Origin: Alloyangia pacifica | Lineage (GTDB): Bacteria; Pseudomonadota; Alphaproteobacteria; Rhodobacterales; Rhodobacteraceae | NCBI RefSeq assembly: GCF_900116195.1 | Contig: NZ_FOZW01000017.1 | Span: 1-64,000, forward strand | Direction of reading: 5' to 3' | Length of the DNA stretch: 64,000 nucleotides | Shown here: one piece after another, positions 15,766 through 23,952 of the stretch | Position numbering within the stretch: the stretch's first letter is position 1 | Layout: every line of letters starts with the position of its first letter | Position numbers and translations under genes: made by a program | Notes under the pieces: model-generated | What the model was told of the DNA's origin: nothing | Seen by the model: only the letters and a program-made list of their open reading frames with translations | Databases searched by the model: none

Positions 15766-18278
15766 TGTGCTGCTTCTGCCTGTATCTCGTCGCGGGCCTC
15801 CCCCTGGCCGAGATATGCCTCGATCAGCGCCGTGTCACGGCGCAACTCCTCGGCGCTGCCCTCGGCCACCACGCGGCCCTGTTCCAGCACGTAGCCCCGG
15901 TCGGCCACGGCCAGCGCCAGCGTCGCCATCTGGTCGACCAGCAGGATGGTGATCCCGTCGTCGCGCAGCTCGGCGAGGATGCGGTACAGCTCCTCGGTCA
16001 TCGCAGGGGCAAGGCCGAGCGACGGCTCGTCGAGCAGCAGCAGCTTCGGCGCGGCCATGAGCCCGCGCGCGATGGCCATCATCTGCTGCTCGCCGCCCGA
16101 GAGCAGCCCGGCAGGGGTGTCCAGCCGGTCGCGCAGGCGCGGGAAGCGGCGCAGGATGGCTTCCAGTTCCTCGGGGGCGGGACGGGTCTTGCGGCGGTAG
16201 GCGCCCAGCTCGATGTTCTGCGCGACGGTGAGTTCGGGGAAGACCTGCCGCCCCTCGGGCACCAACGCCAGCCCGTGCTCGACCATCCGGTGCGGCGCCA
16301 GCCCCTGCACGTAGGCGTCGTTCATCAGCACCTGTCCGCTGCTCGGGGCGAGCAGCCCGGACAGCACCTTGAGGAAGGTGGACTTGCCCGCGCCGTTGGC
16401 CCCGAGCAGCGCCACCAGCTCGCCGCGCCGCACGCGGATGTTGAGCCCCTGCAGCACGTCCGCCGCGCCGTAGCCCGCGCGCAGGTCGCGGGTGATCAGC
16501 GTGTCCATCGCGCCGGGCTCGAAGGCGAGCATGCGCGGCGGCGCCTGGAGCGTGCCCTCGCCGAGATAGGCGGCGATGACCTGCGGGTTGGCGCGGATGC
16601 TCTCGGGGGTATCGAAGGCAATGGGCACGCCCGCGTCCATCGCGAGGATGCGGTCGGAGATGCCCATGACCATGTCCATGTCGTGCTCGACCAGCACCAC
16701 CGCGATGCCGAGGTCGGCGATCCGCCGCAGCAGCGCCGCGAGGGTCATCTTGTCGGCATGCATCAGCCCGGCGGCCGGCTCGTCGAGCAGCAGCACGTGC
16801 GGCCGCAGCGCCAGCGCGCGGGCGATCTCGACCAGCCGCCGGTCGACGTGCGGCAGGTCGGCGGCTGGGGTTGCGGCATCGCCGGTGAAGCCGACCAGCT
16901 CCAGCAACCCCAACGCCAGCGCGCGGCGCTCCTCGTTGGCCAGCGTCGCGAAGGGCGCGCCGAACCGGCCCTTGGGGAAGGCGGAGATCACGTTGGCCTC
17001 GGCTCCAAGCGAGCCGAAAAGCCGGGTTGCCTGAAAGGTCCGTGCGACACCCAGCCGCGAGGTGGCGTGCATCGGCCAGCCGGCGATCTCGGTCCCGGCG
17101 GTCTCGATGCGGCCGCTACCGGGGGTGTAGAAGCCAGAGATCATGTTGAGCAGCGTGGTCTTGCCCGCACCATTGGGGCCGATGACAGAGGTCACCTCGC
17201 CGGGGGCGGCGGTGAAGCTCGCGCCCGCAACGGCCTTCACGCCGCCGAAGGTGATGCCGAGATCGGTGACCGTAAGGGGATGCGGCATCTCGGGGGAGAT
17301 GTAGCGCAGGACCGTCTCCTGATCGCAGGCCCCGGCCTTGGCCTCCCGACGCGGCAGGAACCCGGCGATGGTGCCGACCACTCCGCGTGGGGCAATGAGC
17401 ATGACCGCGATCAGCAGCGCCCCGAAGACCAGAAGCCGGTATTCGGACATGCCCGAGAGCGCCTCGGGCAGGAAGACGACAATGGCAGCGCCGACCACCG
17501 GGCCAAGCACCGTGCCTGCGCCGCCGAGGATGACGGCGAAGAGAAAGAGGATCGACTGCGAGAGCATGAAGTTGCTCGGCGCGATGAACTGCATCAGCGA
17601 GGCGAAGAGCCCGCCCGCAAGCCCTGCGGTGCCCGCCGCGATGGCAAAGGCCGAGAGCTTGGTGAGGAAGGGGTTGAACCCCAGAGAACTGGCCGCGATC
17701 TCCTGATCGCGCAGCGCCGCCATGCCCATGCCCCAACCGCTCGCCGTGAGCCTGCGGTAGCCGAGCAGCAGAATCCCGGCCAGCACGATGGCGAGCATGA
17801 CCAGCTCGCGCTCGCCGAAGGTCGTGCCGAGGAGGGAGGGCGCGTCGAACCCCATCAGCCCGTTCTGCCCGCCGGTCAGACCGCGCCACTCGATGGCGAG
17901 ATGTTCGACGATGAAGGCGAAGGCAATGGTCACCATGGCAAGGAACGGCCCCGCCATGCGCACGGCAGGCACCGCCAGCAGGCAGCCCACGGCAGCGGCG
18001 ATCAGCGTGCCGAGGGGGAGGGCGAGCCAGAAGCTCAACCCGGCCTGCATCAGGATCGCATGGGCATAGGCGCCGATGGCGAAGAAGCCGACTTGTCCCA
18101 GCGAGACCAGCCCGGTCAGGCCGAAGAGCACGTTCAGCCCGGTGCAGAGGATGGTCCAGATGGCCACGAGGCCGAAGACGAATTGCGTGTAGCCGCCCAC
18201 AAGGCCCAGTCCCGCCAGTGCGGCGGCGGTGAGCGCAAGGATGGCGAGATCGAGAAGGCGGGTGTCTGTCAGGCGCAT
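15762..18278 (-). CDS. Fused LivM-LivG-LivF ABC transporter protein
   Basis: One 838-residue chain carries three normally separate parts of a branched-chain amino acid-type importer: a LivM permease (about 1-320, multiple membrane helices), a LivG ATPase (about 333-580; Walker A GPNGAGKTT, Walker B LLLDEPAAGL) and a LivF ATPase (about 590-825; Walker A GANGAGKST, signature LSGGEQQ, Walker B LLLDEPSLGL). The LivG signature is degenerate: LPHVDRR where LSYGxQR is usual. It sits 4 bp after livH and overlaps the amidohydrolase start by 4 bp. The frame is uninterrupted through both junctions, so this is a real fusion in this sequence. The substrate is unknown. Confidence 0.92.
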   Translation of the reverse strand: MRLTDTRLLDLAILALTAAALAGLGLVGGYTQFVFGLVAIWTILCTGLNVLFGLTGLVSLGQVGFFAIGAYAHAILMQAGLSFWLALPLGTLIAAAVGCLLAVPAVRMAGPFLAMVTIAFAFIVEHLAIEWRGLTGGQNGLMGFDAPSLLGTTFGERELVMLAIVLAGILLLGYRRLTASGWGMGMAALRDQEIAASSLGFNPFLTKLSAFAIAAGTAGLAGGLFASLMQFIAPSNFMLSQSILFLFAVILGGAGTVLGPVVGAAIVVFLPEALSGMSEYRLLVFGALLIAVMLIAPRGVVGTIAGFLPRREAKAGACDQETVLRYISPEMPHPLTVTDLGITFGGVKAVAGASFTAAPGEVTSVIGPNGAGKTTLLNMISGFYTPGSGRIETAGTEIAGWPMHATSRLGVARTFQATRLFGSLGAEANVISAFPKGRFGAPFATLANEERRALALGLLELVGFTGDAATPAADLPHVDRRLVEIARALALRPHVLLLDEPAAGLMHADKMTLAALLRRIADLGIAVVLVEHDMDMVMGISDRILAMDAGVPIAFDTPESIRANPQVIAAYLGEGTLQAPPRMLAFEPGAMDTLITRDLRAGYGAADVLQGLNIRVRRGELVALLGANGAGKSTFLKVLSGLLAPSSGQVLMNDAYVQGLAPHRMVEHGLALVPEGRQVFPELTVAQNIELGAYRRKTRPAPEELEAILRRFPRLRDRLDTPAGLLSGGEQQMMAIARGLMAAPKLLLLDEPSLGLAPAMTEELYRILAELRDDGITILLVDQMATLALAVADRGYVLEQGRVVAEGSAEELRRDTALIEAYLGQGEARDEIQAEAAQ

Positions 18279-18282
18279 GGGC

Positions 18283-19158
18283 TCACACCTTCCGCAGCTT
18301 GGCCGCGCCGAAGAGGCCGCTCGGCTTGATCGCCAGCACCGCGATCAGCAGGCCGAAGACGACGATATAGGTGTAGGAGGAACCGAGGAATGTGGTCACC
18401 AGCGCCTCGACCAGCCCGTAGAGAAAACCCGCGATCATCACGCCCCAGGCCGAGGTCATGCCGCCGAGGATGGCGACGGCAAAGGCCTTGATACCGAAGA
18501 GCGTGCCCATGTCAGAATGCACCGAGAAGAGCGGCGCGATCAGCAGGCCCGCCGCCCCGGCCAGCATCGACGACAGGGCAAAGGAGCCCGAGATCATCAC
18601 CGTGGTGTTGATGCCCATGAGCCGCGCGGCCTCGGGGTTCTGTACCACCGCCAGCAAGGCGCGGCCCTGCCGGGTGCGGCGAAAGAGCATCTGAAGCGCG
18701 AAGGCGACGGCGATCGCCACCAGCGGGATCAGCACCTGCTGCGGATAGACCCCCGTGCCGAGGATCTGCCAGCTGGTTTCCACCAGCGGCGAGGGCAGGC
18801 TGCGCGGCTCGTTGCCGAAGGTGAAGAGCACCGCATTGTCCAGCAGGATGCCGCCCGCAACCGTCGCCATCAGCCAGCCGTCGTTGCCGCGGACGGCAAA
18901 GGGGCGGATCAGGCAGAACTCCACGATGACGCCCATCGCGGCGCAGCCGAGCAGCGCCAGCGGATAGGCGAGGATAACCGGCAGGCCGGCGCGCTGGGTC
19001 AGCACGTAGCCGAGCACCGCGCCCAGCATCACCATGGACCCCTGGGCAAAATTCACCCGGCTGCAGACCGAGTGGGTGATCTGGAAGCCGAGCGCGATCA
19101 GCCCGTACATGGCGCCAAGTCCGAGCCCGGTGAGGAGGGCGGCAAAGAGAAGTGTCAT
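18283..19158 (-). CDS. Branched-chain amino acid-type ABC permease (LivH family)
   Basis: This 291-residue inner-membrane permease has about eight hydrophobic helices and the LivH hallmarks ITHSVCSRVNFAQGSMVMLG near the N-terminus and FAVAILGGMTSAWG near 225. It pairs with the LivM part of the fused protein encoded 4 bp downstream. With the binding protein 86 bp upstream on the same strand, it completes one HAAT-family importer. Ligands of this family range from amino acids to urea, amides and aromatic acids, and here the neighbouring amidohydrolase hints at an amide or amine. Confidence 0.9.
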   Translation of the reverse strand: MTLLFAALLTGLGLGAMYGLIALGFQITHSVCSRVNFAQGSMVMLGAVLGYVLTQRAGLPVILAYPLALLGCAAMGVIVEFCLIRPFAVRGNDGWLMATVAGGILLDNAVLFTFGNEPRSLPSPLVETSWQILGTGVYPQQVLIPLVAIAVAFALQMLFRRTRQGRALLAVVQNPEAARLMGINTTVMISGSFALSSMLAGAAGLLIAPLFSVHSDMGTLFGIKAFAVAILGGMTSAWGVMIAGFLYGLVEALVTTFLGSSYTYIVVFGLLIAVLAIKPSGLFGAAKLRKV

Positions 19159-19244
19159 TCAGTGCTCCGAAATGGGGCTTCCGGCCGATGTGGCCGGCAA
19201 GGTCGTGCAGGGGTGCCGCCCGCGCTGGGCGGCACCGGCAGGGG

Positions 19245-20414
19245 TCAATCCATCAGCGGGACGATCTCGCCCTCGACGAATTGCGAGAAGACGTAATCCT
19301 CCGGCCCGAGCGCATCCTGATCTTCGGGGGTGAAGGGCATGTCGTAGGTCTTGATGACCCCTTCGACGCCGCTGATCTGGTACATCGCCTCGCGGATTGC
19401 CGGGCCCTCGGTCGAGCCGGCCTTCTCGATCGCGGCGGCCAGAAGGAGTGTCGCATCATAGGCGTTGGCGATGCCGGTGGCCGGGGTCACGTCGGCCAGC
19501 GTCTCGATCTCGGGATACTTCTCCTGCAGCGCGGCAAAGAGCGGATGCGCCGCATCGGTGAAGAGGAAGGTCTGGATGAAGTGGACCTTCTCGCCGCTGG
19601 CCCCCGCCAGCTCGGTGAAGCGTCCGCCCGCCGGACCCCAGTGCGAGGCGATCGGCACGTCCCAGCCCATGCGGTCGAGCGATTTGACCACCTGCGCCGA
19701 GGGCGCGACATTGGCGACGAGGAAGAGGCTGTCGGCGCCGTTTTCCTTGAGGCGGGTGAGCTGCGGCACCACGTCGACGTCGTTGCTCTCGAACTTCTCG
19801 ATGCCGGCGTGCTCCATGCCGCGCTTGGCCAGCGCCTTGGTCAGCCCGGCCTCGTTGGACTCGCCCCAGGGGTTGTTGATCAGGATCATTCCCGGCTTCG
19901 CGGCGCCATACTTGGTCACCAGATACTCGGTGATCGCCTCGTCGACGTATTCATCCACCGCCGAGACGCGGAACACGTAGTTCTCCTCGGCGCCGTTCAT
20001 GGTGATCGGCGTGCCCGCCGCCCAGGGTCCGACGAAGGGCACCTTGGCCTCGTTCATGTAGGGCACGATGGCCATCGACACCGGCGTGTCGAGCCCGCCG
20101 ATCAGCGCCGCAACCTCTTCGCGCTGCACCAGCTCGCGCGCGGCGACGAGGCCCTTGCCGGGGTTGCTCTCGTCGTCGCGGCTGACCAGCTCGAGCGGAC
20201 GCCCAAGCACGCCACCCGCGCCGTTGATCTTGTCGAGCGCCAGTTCGATGCCGCGGGTGATCGCCTCGCCGGACTTGGCGGACTGCCCGCTCAGCGCGGC
20301 GACGAGACCGAGCTTGATCGGCTCTGCAGCGCTTGCGGGGGCCGCAGCGAGCAGCGACAGCGCGGCGGCACCGGCCATGAGCGCGCGGCGGGTGAAGGTC
20401 GGTTGGATGGGCAT
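19245..20414 (-). CDS. Periplasmic substrate-binding protein of the HAAT (LivK-like) importer
   Basis: The 389-residue product begins with a signal peptide containing a TRRALM twin-arginine-like start, a hydrophobic stretch and a cleavage site near ASAAEP (about residue 30). The mature part is a type I periplasmic binding protein (KLGLVAALSGQSAKSG, then DDESNPGKG), the usual receptor fold for LivHMGF-type importers. It is the first gene of the minus-strand operon SBP-livH-livMGF-amidohydrolase, with GGAGAGA before ATG 20414. Its promoter lies in the 234-bp divergent gap that also holds a perfect 16-bp palindrome. Confidence 0.9.
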   Translation of the reverse strand: MPIQPTFTRRALMAGAAALSLLAAAPASAAEPIKLGLVAALSGQSAKSGEAITRGIELALDKINGAGGVLGRPLELVSRDDESNPGKGLVAARELVQREEVAALIGGLDTPVSMAIVPYMNEAKVPFVGPWAAGTPITMNGAEENYVFRVSAVDEYVDEAITEYLVTKYGAAKPGMILINNPWGESNEAGLTKALAKRGMEHAGIEKFESNDVDVVPQLTRLKENGADSLFLVANVAPSAQVVKSLDRMGWDVPIASHWGPAGGRFTELAGASGEKVHFIQTFLFTDAAHPLFAALQEKYPEIETLADVTPATGIANAYDATLLLAAAIEKAGSTEGPAIREAMYQISGVEGVIKTYDMPFTPEDQDALGPEDYVFSQFVEGEIVPLMD

Positions 20415-20550
20415 TTTCTGTCTCTCTCCAGCAATGAGGGTCCTGTTGGTGCCCTCATAAGGCCGTGCAGGGGCGGTCTTCTGTCAAAGACGCGGGTCGG
20501 AAATTCCCCGGAAAATCGACATCTCCCAGCGCTCTGCACAAGCTTCAGGC

Positions 20551-20566
20551 AAATTGCATGCAATTT
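20551..20566. promoter_or_regulatory. Perfect 16-bp palindrome, candidate GntR operator
   Basis: AAATTGCATGCAATTT is perfectly symmetric and lies in the divergent promoter region of the binding-protein operon and the NTF2-like gene. A further half-site GAAATTGC follows at 20573-20580. FCD-type GntR regulators bind short AT-rich palindromes of this kind, and such a regulator is encoded at 21088-21798. Confidence 0.55.
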
Positions 20567-20648
20567 TTGTATGAAATTGCCGCGCACGGGTTCCATCGGG
20601 CCCGCGGTATGCCAATGTCGAATCAGCAACCGACCGAAAGGATCCCAG

Positions 20649-21083
20649 ATGACCGCTGAAACGACCGATGCCCTCGCGCTCGATTACGCCGCGCTGCCGC
20701 CCGAGGCGCAGATCGTGCACGATTACCTCGAAGCCTCGATGGTGCCCGACCCCGAGCGCGCCGCCACCTACATGGCCGAGGGTGTGGTGATCACCTTCAC
20801 CGGCGGGCGGGTCTATCATCACCCCTCGGGCCCGTCGGGCTTCAACGCCATGCGCTACGCCTGGGTGAAGAAGGACATGCGCCAGTTCGACGTGGCGCAG
20901 GGGGCCGAGGGGACGGTGGTCTATTCCACGGGCTATCTCTACGGGGAATGGCCCGACGGCACGCCCTTCGAGGGCAACCGCTACGTCGACCGCTTCGTGG
21001 TGAAGGGCGGCAGGATCGTGAAGATGGACGTCTGGAACGACAGCGCCGAGCGTATCCTGACCGCGCGGGGCATCGAGGCGTAA
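20649..21083 (+). CDS. NTF2-like (SnoaL-type) protein
   Basis: The product has 144 residues. The central and C-terminal parts (HDYLEASMVPDPERAATYM near 22-40, then EGNRYVDRFVVKGGRIVKMDVWND) fit the SnoaL/NTF2 alpha+beta cone fold, used by small isomerases, hydrolases and binding proteins. AAGGA precedes ATG 20649; the long frame reaching upstream across the transporter genes is a shadow. It is transcribed divergently from the transporter operon and its stop codon is 4 bp from the convergent GntR gene, so it probably belongs to the same regulon. No catalytic function can be assigned. Confidence 0.8.
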   Translation: MTAETTDALALDYAALPPEAQIVHDYLEASMVPDPERAATYMAEGVVITFTGGRVYHHPSGPSGFNAMRYAWVKKDMRQFDVAQGAEGTVVYSTGYLYGEWPDGTPFEGNRYVDRFVVKGGRIVKMDVWNDSAERILTARGIEA

Positions 21084-21087
21084 GGCC

Positions 21088-21798
21088 TCAGCCCTTCTCG
21101 CGCACGTCCATGGCGTAGGGCTCGAGCGCGTCGAGATAGGAAAAGGCGCTCTTGGCGCCTTCCTGGAACTGCGCGCGGCTCGAGACGGACTCGAGGTGGC
21201 TGCGGGCGATGCGCTTTGCCTGCACCACGTCGCCCTCGCGCAGCGCCGCGAGGATGTCGCGATGCTCCTGGATGCCGCAGGCGGTGGAATGCGGGCGGGC
21301 GTATTGCGACAGGGTCAGCGCGCAGCGATAGCTCAGCTCGTTGACGTAGCGCATCAACACCGGGCTGCCGGTCAGCTCGCCCAGCAGGATATGGAACTCG
21401 GTGGCCAGTCGGATCGACTGCGGCTCGGGCCCGTCGCGGGCCTCTTCCTCACGGGCGATATGCGCCTCGAGCCGCGCGGCCTGTTCCTCGGTCAGCCCGG
21501 CGGCGAGTCGGGCGATCACCAGATCCTCGATCTGGGTGCGCAGCTCGAAGAGATCGCGCGCCTCCTCGAGGCTGGGGGAGGCCACCGCCGCGCCGCGGTT
21601 GTGGCGCAGCTCCACCAGCCCCTCGGCTGCCAGACGCTCCAATGCCTGCCGGATGATCGTGCGGCTGGCCCCGAAACGCTCTCCCAGCGCATCCTCGGGC
21701 AGCTTCATCCCCGGCAACAGCGCGCGTTCGAGGATCGCCGAGCGCAGCGCCGCGCAGATGAGTTCCGACCTGTTCTTCGGCACGGCCTTCGAAGGCAT
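21088..21798 (-). CDS. GntR-family regulator with FCD ligand domain
   Basis: This 236-residue protein carries an N-terminal GntR winged helix (about 10-75; EDALGERFGASRTIIRQALE) and an all-helical FCD effector domain (about 85-220) with the usual polar metal or ligand positions (histidines near 107, 135 and 183). It is the likely repressor of the adjacent importer, amidohydrolase and NTF2-like genes, acting through the palindrome at 20551-20566; this is inference from position. The start at 21798 (MPSKAV) is the first homologous methionine; the frame continues upstream antisense to the next gene. Confidence 0.87.
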   Translation of the reverse strand: MPSKAVPKNRSELICAALRSAILERALLPGMKLPEDALGERFGASRTIIRQALERLAAEGLVELRHNRGAAVASPSLEEARDLFELRTQIEDLVIARLAAGLTEEQAARLEAHIAREEEARDGPEPQSIRLATEFHILLGELTGSPVLMRYVNELSYRCALTLSQYARPHSTACGIQEHRDILAALREGDVVQAKRIARSHLESVSSRAQFQEGAKSAFSYLDALEPYAMDVREKG

Positions 21799-21927
21799 GT
21801 CCTGTCCCCGGCTTCGATCTTTCAGGCTCGCAAGAAAGCACGTCGCCCCGGCAAGCTCAACTGCCGCGCGCGCTTTCCAAGCCGCGCGGTTTGCGTCACG
21901 CTGCCGCGAGCCACGGAGGGACCGGAC

Positions 21928-22596
21928 ATGCGCACATTCGAAGAGATCCTTGCCATCGCCGCCGAGCGCCACGGCGGCCGCGAGGCCGCGCTGGCGAATA
22001 TTCCCGAACCGCTGAGCCCCGAGCAGATCGCCGCCCAGCCCGAAGCGCGCTTTCTTGCAGCCATGGCGCGAGGCATCTTCCAGACCGGCATCAGCTGGAG
22101 CGTGGTCGATGCCAAATGGCCCGGCATCGAGGAGGCGTTCCACGGCTTCGAGCCGGCGCGGGTGGCGATGATCGAGGGCGATGCCTTCGACGCGCTGCTC
22201 TCGGATACGCGGGTGATCCGCTCGGGACCGAAGCTGGCGGCGATCCGCGACAACGCGGTGTTCGTCACCGAGGTCGCCTCCGAGGCGGGCAGCTTCGCCC
22301 GGAAAATCGCCGACTGGCCGGTGGCAGAGTTCGACGCGCTGCTCGACTGGCTCAAGCGCAGCGGCTCGCGCCTGGGGGGCAATACCGGCGCCTACATGCT
22401 GCGCGCCATGGGCAAGGATGGCTACGTGCTGAGCCGCGACGTGGTGGGGCGGTTGATCGCCGAGGGGGTGATCGACAAGCCGCCGACCTCGCGCCGGGCA
22501 CTGGCCGCGGTGCAGGCGGCGTTCAACACATGGGCCGAGGAAAGCGGGCAACCCTATACAACTGTCAGCCGGGTGCTGGCGCGCAGCATCGGCTGA
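21928..22596 (+). CDS. DNA-3-methyladenine glycosylase I-like protein
   Basis: This 222-residue protein resembles Tag (HhH base-excision glycosylases) in its middle part: FQTGISWSVVDAKWPGIEEAF corresponds to the Tag stretch with GLSW and VVAKR-like sequence, followed by a RSGPKLAAIRDNA segment. It lacks the N-terminal RCGW-type zinc cysteine and the C-terminal CxxH end of classical Tag, and has its own N- and C-terminal extensions. It could be a divergent glycosylase or a protein that has lost base excision. The start at 21928 has GGAGGG 7 nt upstream. An MFS gene follows 84 bp later. Confidence 0.75.
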   Translation: MRTFEEILAIAAERHGGREAALANIPEPLSPEQIAAQPEARFLAAMARGIFQTGISWSVVDAKWPGIEEAFHGFEPARVAMIEGDAFDALLSDTRVIRSGPKLAAIRDNAVFVTEVASEAGSFARKIADWPVAEFDALLDWLKRSGSRLGGNTGAYMLRAMGKDGYVLSRDVVGRLIAEGVIDKPPTSRRALAAVQAAFNTWAEESGQPYTTVSRVLARSIG

Positions 22597-22680
22597 GTCC
22601 TCCCTGCGCGGGAACCTGCCGAGACGCTGCGGCGTTTCCTGCCGGACCCACCGGCGGAACAGCAGCGGCAGGCAGAGCGC

Positions 22681-23952
22681 ATGACCCATCTCGACGAGAC
22701 GCAGATCTACGACACATTGACCGAAGGCGACGACGGAGCGCCGAAGTCAGAAGCCCGCAACGGGCTGCGTCACGTCGGGTCGCTGTCGATGACCAAGCTC
22801 GCCGACGGGCTGCTCAACCCGAAACTGGTGCTGACATGGCTGGCGCAGGCGCTTGGTGCGCCCGCCGCGATCACCGGCCTGCTGGTGCCGATCCGCGAAG
22901 CAGGGGCGCTGCTGCCGCAGCTCATGTTGGCAGGCGTGGTGCGCCGCAGTCGCCAGCGCAAGTGGATCTGGGTGGCGGGCTCGGTCGGGCAGGGGCTCGC
23001 GGCGGCGGGCATGGTCGCCGTGGCGCTGACCCTGCAGGGCATGGCGGCGGGTCTGGCGCTCTGCGCGCTGCTGGCGGTGCTGGCGCTGTCGCGCGCCGCC
23101 GCCTCGGTCAGCTACAAGGACGTGCTGGGCAAGACCGTCTCGAAGACCCGCCGCGGGTCGATCACCGGCACCGCCGGCTCGGTCGCCTCCGCCGGCGTGC
23201 TGGTTTTCGCGCTGCTGCTGTTGTCGGGCTACCTGCAGGACGTGCCGCCGGTCGCCGCTGCCATCGGCGTGGCGGCGGCGCTCTGGCTCGGCGCGGCGGC
23301 GCTCTTCTCGACGCTTGAGGAAGAGGACAGCGAGGTCGAGGAAGACGCCGGGCCCATCGATCTCTCGCCGCTCCGCGACGACCCGCAGTTTCGCCGCTTC
23401 ATCGCCTGCCGGGGCGCGCTCACCGTGACTTCGCTGGCGCCGCCCTACCTCGTGCTGCTGGAGAACAGCGACGGCGCGCTGCAGAAGCTTGGGGCCATGG
23501 TGCTTGCCTCGGCATTGGCGGGCTTCGTGTCGGCCTGGGTCTGGGGCCGGCTGGCGGACCGCTCGTCGCGCCGGGTCCTCATGCTTTCGGGCTTCGCGGG
23601 GGCGGCGGCCATGGCGCTGGCGGTGGCCGCGGCGCTGCTCGGCTGGACCGATCCGATCTGGGTCACGCCGCTGCTGCTCTTCGCGCTGCTGATCTCCTGG
23701 CAGGGCGTGCGGCAGGGGCGCTCGACCTATCTCGTCGACATGGCACCCGAGGAGGGGCGCTCCAGCTATGCGGCGCTGGCCAACACGCTGATCGGCGGGC
23801 TGCTTCTGCTCACCGGCGCGCTCGGCGGTCTGCTCGCGATCGTCGGCCCGGTGGCGGCGCTGGCGGGCTTCGCGGTGCTGAGCCTGATCGGCGGTGTCAT
23901 CGCCTTGGGGCTACGCGAGGTTGAGGCGGATCAGGAGGACAGCAAGGCCTGA
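22681..23952 (+). CDS. Major facilitator superfamily transporter
   Basis: This 423-residue membrane protein has about 11-12 hydrophobic helices, a charged N-terminal tail of about 30 residues and an acidic central loop (EEEDSEVEEDAG, about 217-228) dividing the two halves. The WGRLADRSSRR loop after helix 8 is a relic of the MFS loop motif. Substrate cannot be inferred. Its 3' end overlaps the convergent argP gene by 22 bp. The start at 22681 fits the spacing to the preceding Tag-like gene; the ribosome binding site is weak. Confidence 0.83.
   Translation: MTHLDETQIYDTLTEGDDGAPKSEARNGLRHVGSLSMTKLADGLLNPKLVLTWLAQALGAPAAITGLLVPIREAGALLPQLMLAGVVRRSRQRKWIWVAGSVGQGLAAAGMVAVALTLQGMAAGLALCALLAVLALSRAAASVSYKDVLGKTVSKTRRGSITGTAGSVASAGVLVFALLLLSGYLQDVPPVAAAIGVAAALWLGAAALFSTLEEEDSEVEEDAGPIDLSPLRDDPQFRRFIACRGALTVTSLAPPYLVLLENSDGALQKLGAMVLASALAGFVSAWVWGRLADRSSRRVLMLSGFAGAAAMALAVAAALLGWTDPIWVTPLLLFALLISWQGVRQGRSTYLVDMAPEEGRSSYAALANTLIGGLLLLTGALGGLLAIVGPVAALAGFAVLSLIGGVIALGLREVEADQEDSKA

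Noticed and set aside
15759-18329. 856-codon plus-strand open frame opposite the LivMGF fusion
   Set aside because: Antisense shadow of the transporter; composition is low-complexity and no family is recognisable.
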